This document shows, piece after piece, positions 58,112 to 58,772 of a DNA stretch of 58,772 nt (its first letter is position 1; each line of letters begins with the position of its first letter). Made by a program: the position numbers and the translations under genes. The notes under the pieces were generated by a model that saw only the letters and a list, made by a program, of their open reading frames with translations, was not told the DNA's origin and did no database searches. The stretch is from positions 1-58,772 of the forward strand of contig CAZPBO010000005.1 of the NCBI GenBank assembly GCA_964584815.1, read 5' to 3'. This DNA is from CAZPBO01 sp964584815 (GTDB lineage: Bacteria; Planctomycetota; SKW154).

Positions 58112-58772
58112 ATGGCAGAGTATGAAGACTACGAGGAGTACGATGAGTATGGTGAGGGGTTGGAAGAAGAGGAGATGCTGGAGGAGTATATCCCTCCAGA
58201 GGAGAAGCCGTGGTGGATGCACTGGGCATTACCTTTTCTTGCCAGTGTCGTCGTTCACATCTTCTTCCTAATTGCGGCGCTACTTATTGTCTTTGAGGTC
58301 TGGGGTGGGGAGAAAACAAAGATTATTGAAGTGACAAAGCCCAATGAGATAACACCGCAGGAGTACGACGAGAACCGTCCGCGTGATGTTATGAAGACGC
58401 CGCTTGTGGATGCTGAAAAAGAGGTGGAGCGCCCCATCATTGAACTGGACCAGGAGAAACCCGAAACCAAGGACATTCCTAAAGGAACCAGTTTTGACAA
58501 CTTAAGTAACAAGAACTTGGATTCAACGGGCTACATAGACGCTTACGGTATAGGCGGTGGTCGTGCAGGCGCTTATGGCGCCAGATGGGGACACGGGTCA
58601 CTGGTTCGTGAAGGAGGCTCACCAGGCACGGAGAGTGCGGTGATAGCGGCATTGAGATGGCTGTGGCGTCACCAGAACCGTCCCGACCCCGATAAAGGCA
58701 TGAGCAAAGGTGACCCGGAATGCGGCGGTTGGGATGTCGTCAGGTTTGAACGCTGGTGCAAAAAACCTGGCG
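58112..58772 (+). CDS. Partial: TonB-like membrane protein leading into prenyltransferase-type repeats
   Basis: Runs off the right edge after 220 codons. The N-terminus is very acidic (MAEYEDYEEYDEYGEGLEEE), followed by a membrane helix (ALPFLASVVVHIFFLIAALL) and a Pro/Glu-rich stretch like the periplasmic spacer of TonB. Then GIGGGRAGAYGARWGHG and GSPGTESAVIAALRWLWRHQ, which resembles the start of squalene-cyclase/prenyltransferase-like repeats found in many planctomycete proteins. In such genomes this type often sits beside exbB/exbD-like genes; those would lie beyond this window. The function of the family is not established. Confidence 0.78.
   Translation, partial: MAEYEDYEEYDEYGEGLEEEEMLEEYIPPEEKPWWMHWALPFLASVVVHIFFLIAALLIVFEVWGGEKTKIIEVTKPNEITPQEYDENRPRDVMKTPLVDAEKEVERPIIELDQEKPETKDIPKGTSFDNLSNKNLDSTGYIDAYGIGGGRAGAYGARWGHGSLVREGGSPGTESAVIAALRWLWRHQNRPDPDKGMSKGDPECGGWDVVRFERWCKKPG

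Noticed and set aside
1..58772. tRNA, rRNA, CRISPR arrays, insertion sequences, prophage or integration sites
   Set aside because: No cloverleaf, repeat-spacer array, transposase, integrase or flanking repeats were found on reading both strands, though a covariance search was not possible.

Overview
This 58.8 kb window looks like a piece of a Gram-negative bacterial chromosome, most probably Planctomycetota or a close relative in the PVC group or a neighbouring candidate phylum. The grounds are: three large Ser/Thr kinases with planctomycete-type architectures; a protein resembling the Minf_1886 family (modelled as restricted to Planctomycetes and Verrucomicrobia); a truncated protein at the right edge with a TonB-like N-terminus leading into a prenyltransferase/terpene-cyclase-like repeat; lipid A, heptose and PE synthesis genes, which imply an outer membrane; and a split type II secretion/type IV pilus-like machine. 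Genes are tightly packed with many ATGA/TGATG overlaps and frequent GTG or TTG starts. No tRNA, rRNA, CRISPR array, transposase or phage gene was recognised. A 100-N run at 10363-10462 is an assembly gap.

Layout, left: rplM-rpsI (+). Then a minus-strand sulfur cluster, cysK-rrf2-larE-moaD/thiS-like-moeB/thiF-like (4271 down to 1038), with a near-palindromic candidate operator over its promoter. Next on the minus strand are a Ser/Thr kinase, a second MoaD/ThiS-like carrier and a UPF0718-type permease. On the plus strand follow an acyl-CoA dehydrogenase, a macro-domain protein, two membrane proteins of similar plan, and genes broken by the gap.

Centre: a strong promoter at 10751-10778 precedes five uncharacterised genes (10802-16859): a soluble biotinyl/lipoyl-like barrel plus KOW protein, a secreted coiled-coil protein with a membrane-anchored DUF6754-type domain, and three further membrane proteins. 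This is the best candidate for an undescribed system. It runs straight into xseB, ispA, an HD-domain gene, pyrE and cinA, followed by htpX and a 1100-residue kinase with a beta-propeller. On the minus strand an eight-gene operon links a transaldolase-like gene, two small conserved proteins, a histidine kinase, a receiver, gspE, gspF and mtaB.

Right: a plus-strand operon joins two hypothetical proteins, purN, a glycosyltransferase, an MsbA-like ABC exporter, the two heptose enzymes and an LpxL-like acyltransferase. A minus-strand group carries GspK/C/L/M-like proteins. A Fur-family regulator with a tiny Cys-rich protein diverges from a CoA-disulfide-reductase/NADH-oxidase-like flavoprotein. 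A minus-strand seven-gene operon (ftcD-like, psd, pssA, folK, panC, panD, nfi) follows. Then come a GAF-AAA-Fis regulator with an altered GAFTGA loop, a histidine phosphatase, a ROK kinase, a membrane protein, a third kinase and the truncated repeat protein. All calls rest on reading the sequence and on knowledge of families; no database search was run.
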